A program made the position numbers and the translations under genes. From Nemania diffusa (Eukaryota; Ascomycota; Sordariomycetes; Xylariales; Xylariaceae): a stretch of DNA of 64,000 nucleotides. Under the pieces are notes generated by a model, which searched no databases, had not been told where the DNA came from, and was given only the letters and a program-made list of their open reading frames with translations. Below, one piece after another: positions 27,181 through 39,190 of the stretch; the stretch's first letter is position 1, and every line of letters starts with the position of its first letter. The stretch lies in the NCBI GenBank assembly GCA_038501195.1, contig JBBPUQ010000003.1:1-64000 (forward strand). The letters run 5' to 3'.

Positions 27181-27486
27181 CTAGCAATAGCTGTTTTCAA
27201 AATAAGCCGAAACAAGTTCAAGTTTAAGTAGTAAAATATCAAAGTTTTCTAATTTTTTAAAAAAAAGCTTGCAAAAAAGTTGCATAAGTAAACATTTAAT
27301 ACTGTTTATATTAATATATAAAGTATAACTAAGCAAATTATAAAAGTCCAATATATTTTTATATAGTTTTAATTTATTGTAACAAAACAATAAATACAAA
27401 GTTTTTAGTAGTTTTAAAAATTTTAAATAAAAATATCTTAATATGTTGTAGAAGTAATTTATTAATAGCGTTGCTAAATAAAGCAA
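27181..27486 (-). pseudogene. Possible fossil frame, leucine/asparagine-rich
   Basis: A 101-codon minus-strand frame without stops, dominated by L, Y, N, F and K. Its composition is close to what A/T-rich noise yields, but it lies in line with better-supported fossil frames on the same strand. No motif visible; it may be chance. Confidence 0.25.
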
Positions 27487-27870
27487 AATAGTATTGTACT
27501 AAATAGAAGCAACTATTTAATATATAATGTTTTAAAAGTTTTTAGCTATATAGGCTTTATTAATAATTAACAAGTTAAAGTAGCATTATTTCAAAGTAAA
27601 AATAATATCGATTTTACTTTTTTTTTTTAGTTTTATTTGCTTTTTAAAACTTTTTTTTGTTAAGATTTGTTTTATTAAACTTGCTTTAAGTTCGGGCTCA
27701 ATAAAATTATTATTATTAAACAAGCTGAATTTTTTTTGCTTTAACTAGATAAAGTTTTTAATAAACTGCGAGGTTTTTATAGTATAGCAATTAAAAAAAG
27801 TTTGTATAAACGTTATAATAACTATTTAGCTGGTTTAAAAGCAGTTAATGTAAACAAACCCGATAAAAGT

Positions 27871-27920
27871 ATTAAAAACAAAATATTTATAAATATAAAC
27901 AAAATATCCTGTTTTTAAAA
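27871..27920. repeat. Hairpin, AAAAACAAAATAT family
   Basis: Arms TTAAAAACAAAATATTT and AAAATATCCTGTTTTTAA with a loop of about 14 bp. Same family as the other hairpins in 14-30 kb. Confidence 0.55.
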
Positions 27921-28325
27921 AAGATTGTTTATTTTACGATTTTTTTTATTAATAATTGTTATTATTTTTTCTAAATCTTGTTAGCTTAAAATTTAACTCT
28001 TTTTTATATAGTTATATTTAGCTTTGTTTTTTTTATATACAAGAAAAATTTCAAATATATTTTCAAAAAACTTTTGTAAATATTAAAAAGTTTGAACTGT
28101 TATAAAAAACATAATAAAAACTAAATAAAAATAATATTTTAATAAGCTTTTTATTTATTTAACTTTTATTTTCAAAATATAATAAGCTATTGTTTTACTG
28201 TAAGTAATAGTTTTGCTAGTTCTATATTTATTTGTAAAAAAAGCAAAACATAGAAATACTAACATTTTATTCAAAAGCTTTGCTATATTTACTAGAAAAA
28301 AAAAGTTAATAATAAGCTGCAAAAT

Positions 28326-28369
28326 TAAAAAATAAAATATATCTAAATAGCTAAATATCTTGTTTTTTA
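28326..28369. repeat. Hairpin 3' of fossil frame
   Basis: Arms AAAAAATAAAATAT and ATATCTTGTTTTTTA with a loop of about 14 bp. It sits about 80 bp beyond the TGA (28,450) that closes the minus-strand fossil frame starting near 29.1 kb. Confidence 0.65.
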
Positions 28370-28449
28370 AATGAGATAAAACTACACTTACTAATAAATT
28401 AATAAAATCAATAAATAGTTTTATTATTTAGAGCTATTTTTATGTTTTT

Positions 28450-29110
28450 TCAGTTAATTTTAAAATAACAAACAGTGTTTTAAACCGAAAGCGACTTTTT
28501 TATAGAACTACTAGTTACTAATTAATTAATAGCAACATATTTTTGTTTCTAAGTTTTTGCTTTTTCGACTGCTTTTGTAGCTAAAACAGCATTATTATCG
28601 CTAGCTCTATTTTCAAGCTTACTTTTTATAACTTCAAAAGTTTACTAAGCTATATCCTGTTTAACTAAATCTTTTAGTTTATTTCTATTGTTAGTAAAAA
28701 CGATCGCTTTAATTTTGATGCTTTTTTTGCTTTATATTAATAATTCAAAGTTGCTAACAATATTTTAGCTAGCTAAAGCTTTCGCCTAGTTACAAATATA
28801 TTCGCAGTTTGCAGTACTTAGATGTAGTAATTTTTGTAAACTTTTTATTGTAAGCAATAACAGCATTTACTTTTAAATAACAAATAGCTAAAATAAAATC
28901 TTCTGTTTTTTTTAAAAATTTTAAAACTTGTAAAAATTAATAAAAGCATTGTTTATTAGTTTTTTTAAATAGTTTATTACATAATATTTTTTGTAGCTTT
29001 TTCGTTCTATATATTGTGATTTAGTAGCTATATTTGCTTTAGCTATAGATTTAAAGCTAGTTAATGCACTTTTAGCTGCATTATTAGCAGCAAGTTTATC
29101 GGCGTTTACT
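28450..29110 (-). pseudogene. Fossil gene, unknown family
   Basis: Minus-strand coding-like sequence from about 29,110 to TGA at 28,450. The first 65-70 codons are open and alanine/lysine-rich (A-D-K-L-A-A-N-N-A-A-K-S-A-L). A frame break occurs near 28,920; after it about 140 codons read in one frame with scattered TAA/TAG, including L-L-H-L-S-T-A-N-C-E-Y and V-L-A-T-K-A-V-E-K-A. Multiple stops and at least one frameshift rule out function. A family hairpin follows 80 bp downstream. Confidence 0.5.
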
Positions 29111-29324
29111 TTAGAAATAATATATACAACTTTGTTAGTAATAATAAAAAAAGTAATAATATTTTTGTTTATATATTACTGCTTATAATAAAAATTACTG
29201 CTTAATTTGTATTAGCAAAACTAATAATAAGCTACTACAGCTAATACTTAGTACTAGTTTTTTATAATAAAACTAAAAATTATAAAGCAGCTATTACTGC
29301 TACAAATATAGAAATAGTTAAAAA

Positions 29325-32090
29325 ATGTAAAAAATAAATTTTTTGCTACTATTATTATTATATAACTAATAGTAAATAGTAAATAATTTTTATTAGTTAG
29401 CTTAATGTTTATATCGAAAAAACTAAATATATCGCTTGTTGCTTATTAAGCTACTATATTATAAGTTTTATTAGCATTTATTAATAGCTATAGTTTGTTA
29501 TTTATAAAGTTTAAAAATATAGCAACTTCAAGTATTTTTATATTTATATAAATATTGCAATAGTTGTAATATAGTTTTAATACAACTAATATTATAAAAA
29601 AATTAAAAACAAAAAGCAGTAGCAATTAAAAAACAGAATATATAAAAAATCAAATATTTTATTTTTTAATCTTATATAAATAAAATATATAAAAAAAAAT
29701 TATATATTATATATATTAATAAAAAAGTAAAATATGTTTATATTTACAAAATGAAACTAGTAAATAAAAAACTTACTTTGCAATTTATAACAAGTTGTAC
29801 TACAAACTCTAATGTTGTATATTTGTACATTTTTTACTTTGTTGTAGTTGTAAATAATCTATGCTTATATTGCTTCTATAGTTGATAGCACTTCAACTAA
29901 TAAAACTTTAGCTTTATTATAAAAAAAATATTAAGTTAGCTAAAAGTTGTTTAAATAAGCAGCAAAAAGCTTTCGTATATTTCTACTATAAAAAAAGTCT
30001 TTTTTTTTATAAAGAATTAGTAATAACTTAGCTATTTTATAAATATATTAATATATATATATAGCAAGAAATAGAATATATAACAGAGAAGAACTTAAAA
30101 AACAGAATATTTAAAAAAATAAGCAGGCATTTTTAATAAAAAAAGATATAAAAAAAAAAAAAGTAAATACTTTTAAAAAAAAAAGTTATAAAAAATAAAA
30201 AAGTAAAAAAAAATAAAATAAAAAAATAAATAAATGTAAAATATTCTGTTTTTTAATTTTTTAGTTAAAACTAGAAATATTTAAATATTAAAATAACTAT
30301 ATATTAAATATTTTGTTTTTTAATAAACTATTTAAGTAGCAAAATAACTATATATTAAATATTCTGTTTTTAATATATGTAGTTAAATATAAAAAAATAA
30401 AAAATAATAGCAAATAATAGTTATTAATAGTTAATTAAATATTAATTATTAATGCTATAAACTTGCGGTATATTTTAAAAAGATTTAACAATTTATTTAG
30501 CTAAGTATAAAAGATGTTATAGCTAAAAATTTGTATATATATAGTAAATTTAACATATATAAATAAGCAAATTTATAACTATTTATTATTTGATAATATA
30601 TTAGCTTATTGTTATAAGTATATAACTATATTGTTAAATAGTAACTAGTTTATATATTAAATATATTGCTTAATATTTGATTAAATAAATAGTAAAAAAG
30701 TAAAAAAAAGCAAAAAATGCAATACTAAATCTGTTGTTTTTATTAAATATATAGTTAAAAAGTAAAAAAGCGCAGAAAATGCAACATTAAATCTGTTGTT
30801 TTTATTAAATATATAGTTAAAAAATAAAAAAGCGCAAAAAATACAATATTAAATCTGTTATTTTTATTAAGTATATAGTCAAAAAATAAAAAAGCACAGA
30901 AAATATAATATTGAATTTGTTGTTTTTATTAAATACATAGTTAAAAAATAAAAAAACGCAAAAAATATAACATTAAATCTGTTGTTTTTATTAAGTATAT
31001 AGTTAAAAAATAAAAAAGCATAAAAAATATAACACTAGATCTGTTGTTTTTATTAAGTATATAATCAAAAAGTAAAAAAGTGCAAAAAATACAACACTAG
31101 ATCTGTTGTTTTTATTAAGTATATAATCAAAAGGTAAAAAAGCGTAAAAAATGCAACATTAGATCTGTTGTTTTTATTGAATGCATAGTTAAAAAGTAAA
31201 AAAGTGCAAAAAATGTAACACTAGATCTGTTGTTTTTATTAGATATATAGTCAAAAAATAAAAAAGCGCAAAAAATGCAACACTAGATCTATTGTTTTTA
31301 TTGAATACATAATTAAAAAGTAAAAAAGCACAAAAAATGCAACATTAAATCTGTTATTTTTATTAAATACATAGTTAAAAAGTAAAAAAGCGCAAAAAAT
31401 GTAATATTAAATCTGTTATTTTTATTAAATGTATAATCAAAAAGTAAAAAAGCGCAAAAAATACAACATTAAATCTATTGTTTTTATTAAGTACATAATT
31501 AAAAAATAAAAAAACGTAGAAAATATAACACTAAATCTATTATTTTTATTAAATATATAATCAAAAAGTAAAAAAGCGCAAAAAATACAACACTAAATCT
31601 ATTGTTTTTATTAAATATATAGTCAAAAAGTAAAAAAGCATAAAAAATATAACATTAAATCTGTTGTTTTTATTAAATATATAGTTAAAAAATAAAAAAG
31701 CGCAAAAAATACAACATTAGATCTGTTGTTTTTATTAAATATATAGTCAAAAAATAAAAAAGTATAAAAAATATAATATTAAATCTATTGTTTTTATTAG
31801 ATATATAGTCAAAAAGTAAAAAAGCGCAAAAAATACAACACTAAATCTGTTGTTTTTATTGGATACATGGTCAAAAAGTAAAAAAAAGCAGAAAATATGA
31901 TACAATATCTAGTGTTTTTATTAAGTACATAGTAAAAAAGTAAAAAAGCGCAAAAAATGCGACACAATATCTAGTGTTTTAATTGAGTATATATAATTGA
32001 TATAAAAAAAATAAAACAAAATTTTAACTAAGTTAAACAAGTACTTAGGGTTAACCTTAACCTATAACTTATTACAATCAAAAAATATAA
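29325..32090. repeat. Subtelomeric block, copy 1 (least mutated)
   Basis: About 2.77 kb starting near TTTTTTGCTACTATTATTAT and ending at a telomere-like motif (TTAGGGTTAACCTTAACC, 32,047-32,064). It recurs at 32,091-33,862 and in part at 33,863-34,875. Relative to this copy the others show C>T and G>A throughout, for example GCTACTATT here versus ACTACTGTT in copy 2. It contains family hairpins (29,627-29,670 and 30,094-30,370) and the large 62-bp array. Confidence 0.85.
30669..31995. repeat. 62-bp minisatellite, about 21 copies
   Basis: The segment CTGTTGTTTTTATTAAATAT recurs at 30,731, 30,793, 30,855, 30,917, 30,979, 31,041, 31,103 and onward to 31,971, a strict 62-bp spacing. Each unit also holds AAAAAGTAAAAAAGCGCA. 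Variation between units is almost only C/T and G/A. The period is not a multiple of three and no frame is open, so it is non-coding. Confidence 0.9.
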
Positions 32091-33862
32091 AAAGCAAATT
32101 TTTTACTACTGTTATTATTATATAATTAATAATAAATAATAAATAATTTTTATTAATTAATTTAATATTTATATTATAAAAGCTAAATATATTGTTTATT
32201 ATTTATTAAATTATTATATTATAAATTTTATTAATATTTATTAATAGTTATAATTTATTATTTATAAAATTTAAAAATATAACAATTTTAAATATTTTTA
32301 TATTTATATAAATATTATAATAGTTATAATATAGTTTTAATATAATTAATATTATAAAAAAATTAAAAATAAAAAATAATAATAATTAAAAAATAAAATA
32401 TATAAAAAACTAAATATTTTATTTTTTAACTTTATATAAATAAAATATATAAAAAAAAATTATATATTATATATATTAATAAAAAAATAAAACATATTTA
32501 TATTTATAAAATAAAGCTAATAAATAAAAAACTTATTTAATAATTTATAGCAAGTTATATTATAAATTTTAATATTATATATTTATATATTTTTTATTTT
32601 GTTGTAGTTATAAATAATTTATATTTATATTATTTTTATAATTAATAATATTTTAATTAATAAAATTTTAGTTTTATTGTAAAAAAAATACTAAATTAAT
32701 TAAAAGTTATTTAAATAAACAATAAAAAGCTTTTATATATTTTTATTATAAAAAAAATCTTTTTTTTTATAAAAAATTAATAATAATTTAATTATTTTAT
32801 AAATATATTAATATATATATATAATAATAAATAAAATATATAATAAAAAAAAACTTAAAAAATAAAATATTTAAAAAAACAAGCAAGCATTTTTAATAAA
32901 AAAAAATATAAAAAAAAAAATATAAAAAAAAAATAAGCATTTTTAAAAAAAAAAGTTATAAAAAATAAAAAAATAAAAAAAAATAAAATAAAAAAATAAA
33001 TAAATATAAAATATTTTGTTTTTTAATTTTTTAGTTAAAACTAAAAATATTTAAATATTAAAATAACTATATATTAAATATTTTATTTTTTAATAAGCTA
33101 TTTAAATAATAAAATAATTATATATTAAATATTTTATTTTTAATATATATAATTAAATATAAAAAAATAAAAAATAATAATAAATAATAATTATTAATAA
33201 TTAATTAAATATTAATTACTAGTGCTATAAATTTATAATATATTTTAAAAAAGTTTAATAATTTATTTAACTAAATATAAAAGTTATTATAATTAAAAAT
33301 TTATATATATATAATAAGTTTAATATATATAAATAAGCAAATTTATAATTATTTATTATTTAATAATATATTAGTTTATTATTATAAATATATAACTATA
33401 TTATTAAATAATAATTAGTTTATATATTAAATATATTATTTAATATTTAATTAAATAAATAATAAAAAAATAAAAAAAAAGCAAAAAATATAATATAATA
33501 TTTAATATTTTTATTAAATATATAGTTAAAAAATAAAAAAATATAAAAAATATAACATTAAATTTAATATTTTTATTAAATATATAATTAAAAAATAAAA
33601 AAAAGCAAAAAATATAATATAATATTTAATGTTTTTATTAAATATATAATTAAAAAATAAAAAAAAGCAAAAAATATAATATAATATCTAGTGTTTTTAT
33701 TAAATATATAGTAAAAAAATAAAAAAGCACAAAAAATATAATATAATATTTAATATTTTAATTAAATATATATAATTAATATAAAAAGAATAGAACAAAA
33801 TTTTGACTAAGTTAAACAAATGCTTAAAGTTAACTTTAACCTATAACTTGTTACAATAAAAA
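32091..33862. repeat. Subtelomeric block, copy 2 (array contracted)
   Basis: Collinear with 29,325-32,090, but carrying only about five units of the 62-bp repeat (33,480-33,780). It is clearly more A/T-rich, with nearly every difference a transition toward A or T. It ends in the decayed telomere-like motif TTAAAGTTAACTTTAACC (about 33,824-33,841). Confidence 0.85.
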
Positions 33863-34875
33863 ATATAAAAAAAAAAAAAAAAAAATATTTTTAAAAAAAA
33901 AAGTTGTAAAAAATAAAAAAATAAAAAAAAATAAAATAAAAAAATAAATAAATATAAAATATTTTATTTTTTAATTTTTTAATTAAAGCTAAAAATATTT
34001 AAATATTAAAATAACTATATATTAAATATTTTATTTTTAATATATATAATTAAATATAAAAAAATAAAAAATAATAATAAATAATAATTATTAAAAATTA
34101 ATTAAATATTAATTATTAATATTATAAATTTATAATATATTTTAAAAAAGTTTAACAATTTATTTAATTAAATATAAAAGCTATTATAATTAAAAATTTA
34201 TATATATATAATAAATTTAATATATATAAATAAATAAATTTATAATTATTTATTATTTAATAATATATTAATTTATTATTATAAATATATAATTATATTA
34301 TTAAATAATAACTAGTTTATATATTAAATATATTATTTAATATTTAATTAAATAAATAGTAAAAAAATAAAAAAAAATAAAAAATATAATATAATATTTA
34401 ATGTTTTTATTAAATATATAATTAAAAAATAAAAAAATATAAAAAATATAATATTAAGTTTGTTGTTTTTATTAAATATATAATTACAAAATAAAAAAAT
34501 ATAAAAAATGCAACATTAAATTTATTATTTTTATTAAATATATAATTAAAAAATAAAAAAATATAAAAAATATAACATTAAATTTGTTATTTTTATTAAA
34601 TATATAATTAAAAAATAAAAAAAAGCAGAAAATATAATATAATATTTAATGTTTTTATTAAATATATAATAAAAAAATAAAAAAATGCAGAAAATATAAT
34701 ATAATATTTAATATTTTTATTAAATATATAGTAAAAAAGTAAAAAAATATAAAAAATATAATATAATATTTAATGTTTTAATTAAATATATATAATTAAT
34801 ATAAAAAAAATAAAACAAAATTTTAATTAAATTAAATAAATATTTAAAATTAACTTTAATTTATAATTTATTATA
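33863..34875. repeat. Subtelomeric block, copy 3 (partial, most mutated)
   Basis: Collinear with 30,150-32,090 of copy 1; the left part is missing. It holds about seven units of the 62-bp repeat (34,370-34,800). The terminal motif is reduced to TTAAAATTAACTTTAAT. The order of decay is copy 1, copy 2, copy 3. Confidence 0.8.
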
Positions 34876-37270
34876 ATATATTTTAACATAAAATTATTAT
34901 TAATATTATTAAAATTATTAAAAAGACTTTTTTAAATATTAATACTTTTAAAAAAAAATAGCTACTTTTTAATAAAAATAAATATAAAAATAAAAGTAAA
35001 ATTTAATTTAAATATAAATAAAAATATAACTTTTAATATAAATATAAATATTAATATAAAGTTAATATTAAATTAAAATATAAATATATTAAAATTTATT
35101 AATAATTTAAATATTTAATTATAAAAAAAGTTGTTAATAAATAAAAAAAAAAAAATATAAAAAAAGAAAAATAAATAAATAATAAAATAAATATATTATA
35201 ATATTTAATATAAGCTTTTTAATTTGTTTTTTTAACAAAGTTAATTTTAATAGTTAAACTATATACTTTTTTTTAAAAATTAAAAAATTTATTAAGCTTT
35301 TTTATTATATTATTATTTATTTTTTATGTTTTTTTAATATTATTTTTTAATTAATTAATATTATTTTTAAACAATTTATTATTTGTTTTATTATTTTTAT
35401 ATTTTATTAAAATAAATTATAATTAAAAGTTTATAACTATATAATATTATATATTTAATTAATAATAATTTTATAAAATTTAAATTTAATTAAAATAATA
35501 ATAATTATATTAATATTAAAAGTTTTTAATAAATAATTAAATTAAAATATAAATTATTAAATAATAAATTTAACGTTTTATTTAATAAATATTTAAAAAA
35601 AGCATTTTTTTTTATTTTTCTATATTAATTTTAATTAATATAATAAAAATAATATAAAATAAACTATAAATAATAAAAATATTTATATAATTATTAACTA
35701 AAATATATATATTTTTAAATAATTAATTATATAAAAAAATGTTTTATATTTTAAATAAACTTTTTTTAAAATATATATATTTTTAGTTTAATTGTTAAAT
35801 ATTTTTTAATAATTGTTTTTTTTTTTATAATTTATTAAAAAATTAAATATTTATATTTTAATAAAAAAAATCTATAAATATTTACAAAAGTAATAAATAT
35901 AATTATAATAAAATATGTTTTTATAATTAAATATATTGCTATTTTTTAAAATATAAAAAAATATTATCAAGTTTGTTTTTTATATTAATATATTAAACTA
36001 TTTATAAAATTTAATAAAAATATAAAACAAAGTAATATTAAATAAAAATAATATAAAAAAACTAAATTATTAAAGCGTTAAATATTTTTATAATATTAAT
36101 ATTTATGTTATTTAATTTAGTTATAATAATTTAATATAAATATATATATATATATTACTATTAATAAAAAAAGTTTTTTCGACTTTAAAAAATTTAAAAA
36201 ATAATAATATAATAATAATTTAGTTTAATTTTATAATAAAATTACAAAAAGTACTAATTTAATAAATATAATTAAAAATAATTAAATAAAATAATAATAA
36301 AAAATAAAATATAAATTAAATAAAAAAAAACTTGTAGCAATTTTTAAAACTTAAAGTTTAAATATATATATAAATTTTTATTTAATTTATAAATATATAT
36401 ATATGTTATTTTTTTTATAAATATTAATTAATATAACTTATTTTAAAAATATATTATTTTATATAAGTTTTTTTATTTAAAACTTTTAAAAGCTTTTATT
36501 AATTAATTAATTTATTTAAAAAGTTTTAAAAATTTATTATTTTTTTAAATAATTAAAATAAACTTTAGTTTTATAATAAATAAAATATTAACACTAAGTT
36601 TAAAAACTAAATAATATTATATATTTTAAAACATAAATTAAAATTAAAAAAAACTAAAAAACAAATTTAACTTTTTTAATTAAATTAATATATTTATATA
36701 AATATTTTTTATATATTATTTTTACTTTTTTATATTTATTACTTTATTTAAGTTTTAATAAATTTATTATTTTAAATAAATAATAAAATTTATTTAATTA
36801 TTTTGATTATTTATTAATTATATTATATATATTAACTATTTTTAAAATTTATTTATTTAAATATAAATATAATTTATAATATTTATAATATTTATATAAA
36901 TGTTTTTTAATTATTATATTATAAAAACTTTATAATTTATTAAAAACTTTATTTAATTAAAATAAAAATAAATTAATTTATTTAATAATAATAATTTTAT
37001 TAAATTTAAGTTTAAAATAAATTTTAATAAAAAAAAGTTTAAAAAATAAATAAAAAAAATTAATATTATTTTTATTTTAAAATAATATTACTTTAATTTA
37101 TTAATTATTAATTAAGTTTATATAATTAAATTTTTTTAAAATATTATATATTAAATAATTATTTTTATTTAATATAAAGTTTATTATAATATTAATTTTT
37201 TATAATTAATTTATTATTTTAACAATTTTTAAATTTTATTAAAATAATTAATAATTTAAAGTTATTATAT
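34876..37270. other. AT-rich gene-free stretch
   Basis: Composition between that of the telomeric arm and that of the 13-29 kb block. No frame, hairpin-family unit or tandem array of note was seen on either strand. The AT-to-GC boundary at about 37,270 is abrupt. Confidence 0.7.
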
Positions 37271-37358
37271 ATTTAAATTTCGTTTAATCATAACGTTCTC
37301 CCCACATACTATCGCACTACAGTAAATTACTAACCAAAAATGCCAAGGTCTCATTTAA

Positions 37359-38684
37359 GCGTATTTGACTACCCCGTCATCGGCCTTTTCATTCTCTTCA
37401 ACCTATTTGCTTTTAATGCGCCCAACAATGAATACCCCAGATATTACCGCTAACCTCACGCGCTACTCGCTCAATTCTGTAATATCTTCTGATAAGACTC
37501 TGTGGCAACTGCCGCTGAAGTGGACAAGCGCCCATCTGTCAGTACTGGGCATACCTCCTCATCGGCGGCGGCGGCAGCAGCAGCGGCTTCGTCGCAACAT
37601 TCATCCAACCACGATAAGCGATAGCGTAGTTAACAAAGAAGACGGAGATAGCAGCGATACCGATAACGAACGTAACCATGAGGGGATGGGAGAATAAGAA
37701 GAACGAGGCGACGAGTACTATGACGCTGTTATCCCCGACCTGACACCAGCGCGGCTGGGCCAATGCATTGCATCCTTTTCGGGGGGCGGATATTACGAAA
37801 CGCGTGCCTCTAAGCTCACCAGATTGCTCCTGCCGCGACCGCCTGCTCCGGGGGCCGTCGGGGGTCGAGATTGGAACAAGGACCGCGAGCGACGTGACGA
37901 TGGCGTGCTAGGTCGACGATTCTCCTTCCGCTGGATGACGCCTCAGTTAGTCGTCGGCCCACGCACGTACAAGCTACATTTCCTTTTCCACCTGTTTCTC
38001 AACGCCGCACTAGTACTGCCCTATGTTGACTCGAGCTGCGTGCTACAGCCACGCTTTCGTGTCCGTCGCCGTTGCGACTTAACACGCCCTTTTGAGCCCT
38101 TCATTGCCGCTGTCCTCATCAGCCTTGCACTGTCTTCGGTCCCGCTGGAGAAAGCAGACGCCAAGAAGGTCCATTATCCCCCCTCCAATAACACTATCAA
38201 GTCCGCCACGGATGGCGTTATTACGGTAAGGACATTTCCTCAGTCGTCTTGCAATAGGTCCTAGAAACTTACCCCAACTGCTAGTAACCGTTACTAATAA
38301 ACTCTGGGACAGACTCGACTCCTGTTTACGCACCGCGATGATAGCCAGGACATGCACGTCTATACGGCGCACATATCCCATTCCTTGCTCGAACGCTTTC
38401 AGTACCCCAACCAACCCCCGACGGCCACTACACAGCCCCTTATACGGCTACATCATTGCCGGGTGCCGTATGTACCCCACACCACGTTTAGGCAACGCCT
38501 TTTAGCGGCCGTATTTGTCACCCCCATCGTCGAGCCGAACTTGGAAGTGGACACCCATTGCAGAAAACGAGCATTATCGTTATACGGCGAGAATGTCAGC
38601 TCTAAACAACGTCGATCAGAAAATCCACGTGAACCCCTTACCAGCTTGGATGCAAATGTTCAACATGATTTGCAGCCCCCGTGA
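37359..38684 (+). pseudogene. Two-exon fungal gene with in-frame TAA, unknown family
   Basis: One plus-strand frame is open from 37,359, with one stop (TAA 37,695-37,697) inside an acidic segment (N-K-E-D-G-D-S-S-D-T-D-N-E before it, E-E-R-G-D-E-Y-Y-D after it). It continues to an intron at 38,226-38,312 (GTAAGG ... ACTAAT ... CAG, 87 bp) and resumes in the same frame to TGA at 38,682. Intact splicing signals and continuous frame show a real gene. The only in-frame ATG before the stop is at 37,416; an upstream exon is possible. The translated product would be about 410 residues with R/Q-rich, acidic and hydrophobic parts and no motif I recognise. TAA in place of CAA fits a single RIP-type C>T change leaking from the flanking AT block. 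If the stop is real, translation could only restart at a later ATG. Confidence 0.6.
38226..38312 (+). other. Intron of the 37.4-38.7 kb gene
   Basis: GTAAGG donor, ACTAAT branch-like sequence at 38,293-38,298 and GACAG acceptor. Removing it joins two frames in phase zero and bypasses a TAG inside the intron. Confidence 0.75.
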
Positions 38685-39190
38685 TTATATTACGCACATC
38701 ATCTCTTTTATATCCATCTATACTAATGCCACCCCGTCTCCCTGAGCTCGTAGTCTATGTGTGTATATAACTCCAGTAGCTAACCAGGCTACTATAAACA
38801 TTATTTGAAACAGAAAATCACATCAGGGATGCACTAGTGTAGCCGTCCTCATCCCACTCGCAGTGCTACCTATACCAGACTCCACTCAGCGTTCAATCTT
38901 ATTCGTGGCACATTATTCGATCTAAGCAAGATAGGCGGTAGGCGATGGGGGCGGGTGGAACAACCTGAGCATTGAGTAGACATGAAGACTACCGTGTAGA
39001 TAGCATTATGCTCCTCAGCTTTGTACCTGATAGTAATGCTAACAATAAACAGCTGTCTTGCTCATAGCCGTTTAAGCTTTGTTGTCTTCCGCTCATAGTC
39101 TATGCTTTATCATTGGGACAATATCCCGCAATAGCCAACTATGTCACGTCTGTTACTAACACAAGTGCTTTGCGTACGCGCCAACTCTAA
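38685..39190. other. Intergenic, GC-balanced
   Basis: Separates two co-oriented genes. No open frame of note. It would contain the 3' end of the first gene and the promoter or first exon of the second. No clear TATA box. Confidence 0.5.

Larger units (their letters stand above)
13021..29324. other. Degenerate AT-rich block with fossil minus-strand frames
   Basis: Composition changes sharply at about 13.0-13.15 kb: C and G return, mainly inside GCT/AGC contexts. No intact gene is present. On the minus strand several stretches of 60-230 codons read as plausible protein, broken mainly by TAA and TAG, and hairpin repeats of one family lie between many of them. The segments I could read are listed separately; 13.1-17.9 kb I could not resolve beyond hairpins and short repeats. 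Confidence 0.65.

Noticed and set aside
30669..31995. 62-bp regular array as a CRISPR-like locus
   Set aside because: Repeats are contiguous with no unique spacers, variation is only C/T and G/A, and the setting is a eukaryotic subtelomere.
37340..37450. Small plus-strand ATG frame of 36 codons (M-P-R-S-H-L)
   Set aside because: It ends in TAA after 36 codons and overlaps the longer coherent frame of the two-exon gene; most likely 5' leader sequence.
37539..37763. 74-codon minus-strand frame with a hydrophobic middle
   Set aside because: It lies antisense to the spliced plus-strand gene, whose frame continues on both sides and through an intron; no splice or start support.
38079..38414. 111-codon minus-strand frame
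   Set aside because: Antisense to both exons of the 37.4-38.7 kb gene and runs across its intron; a shadow.
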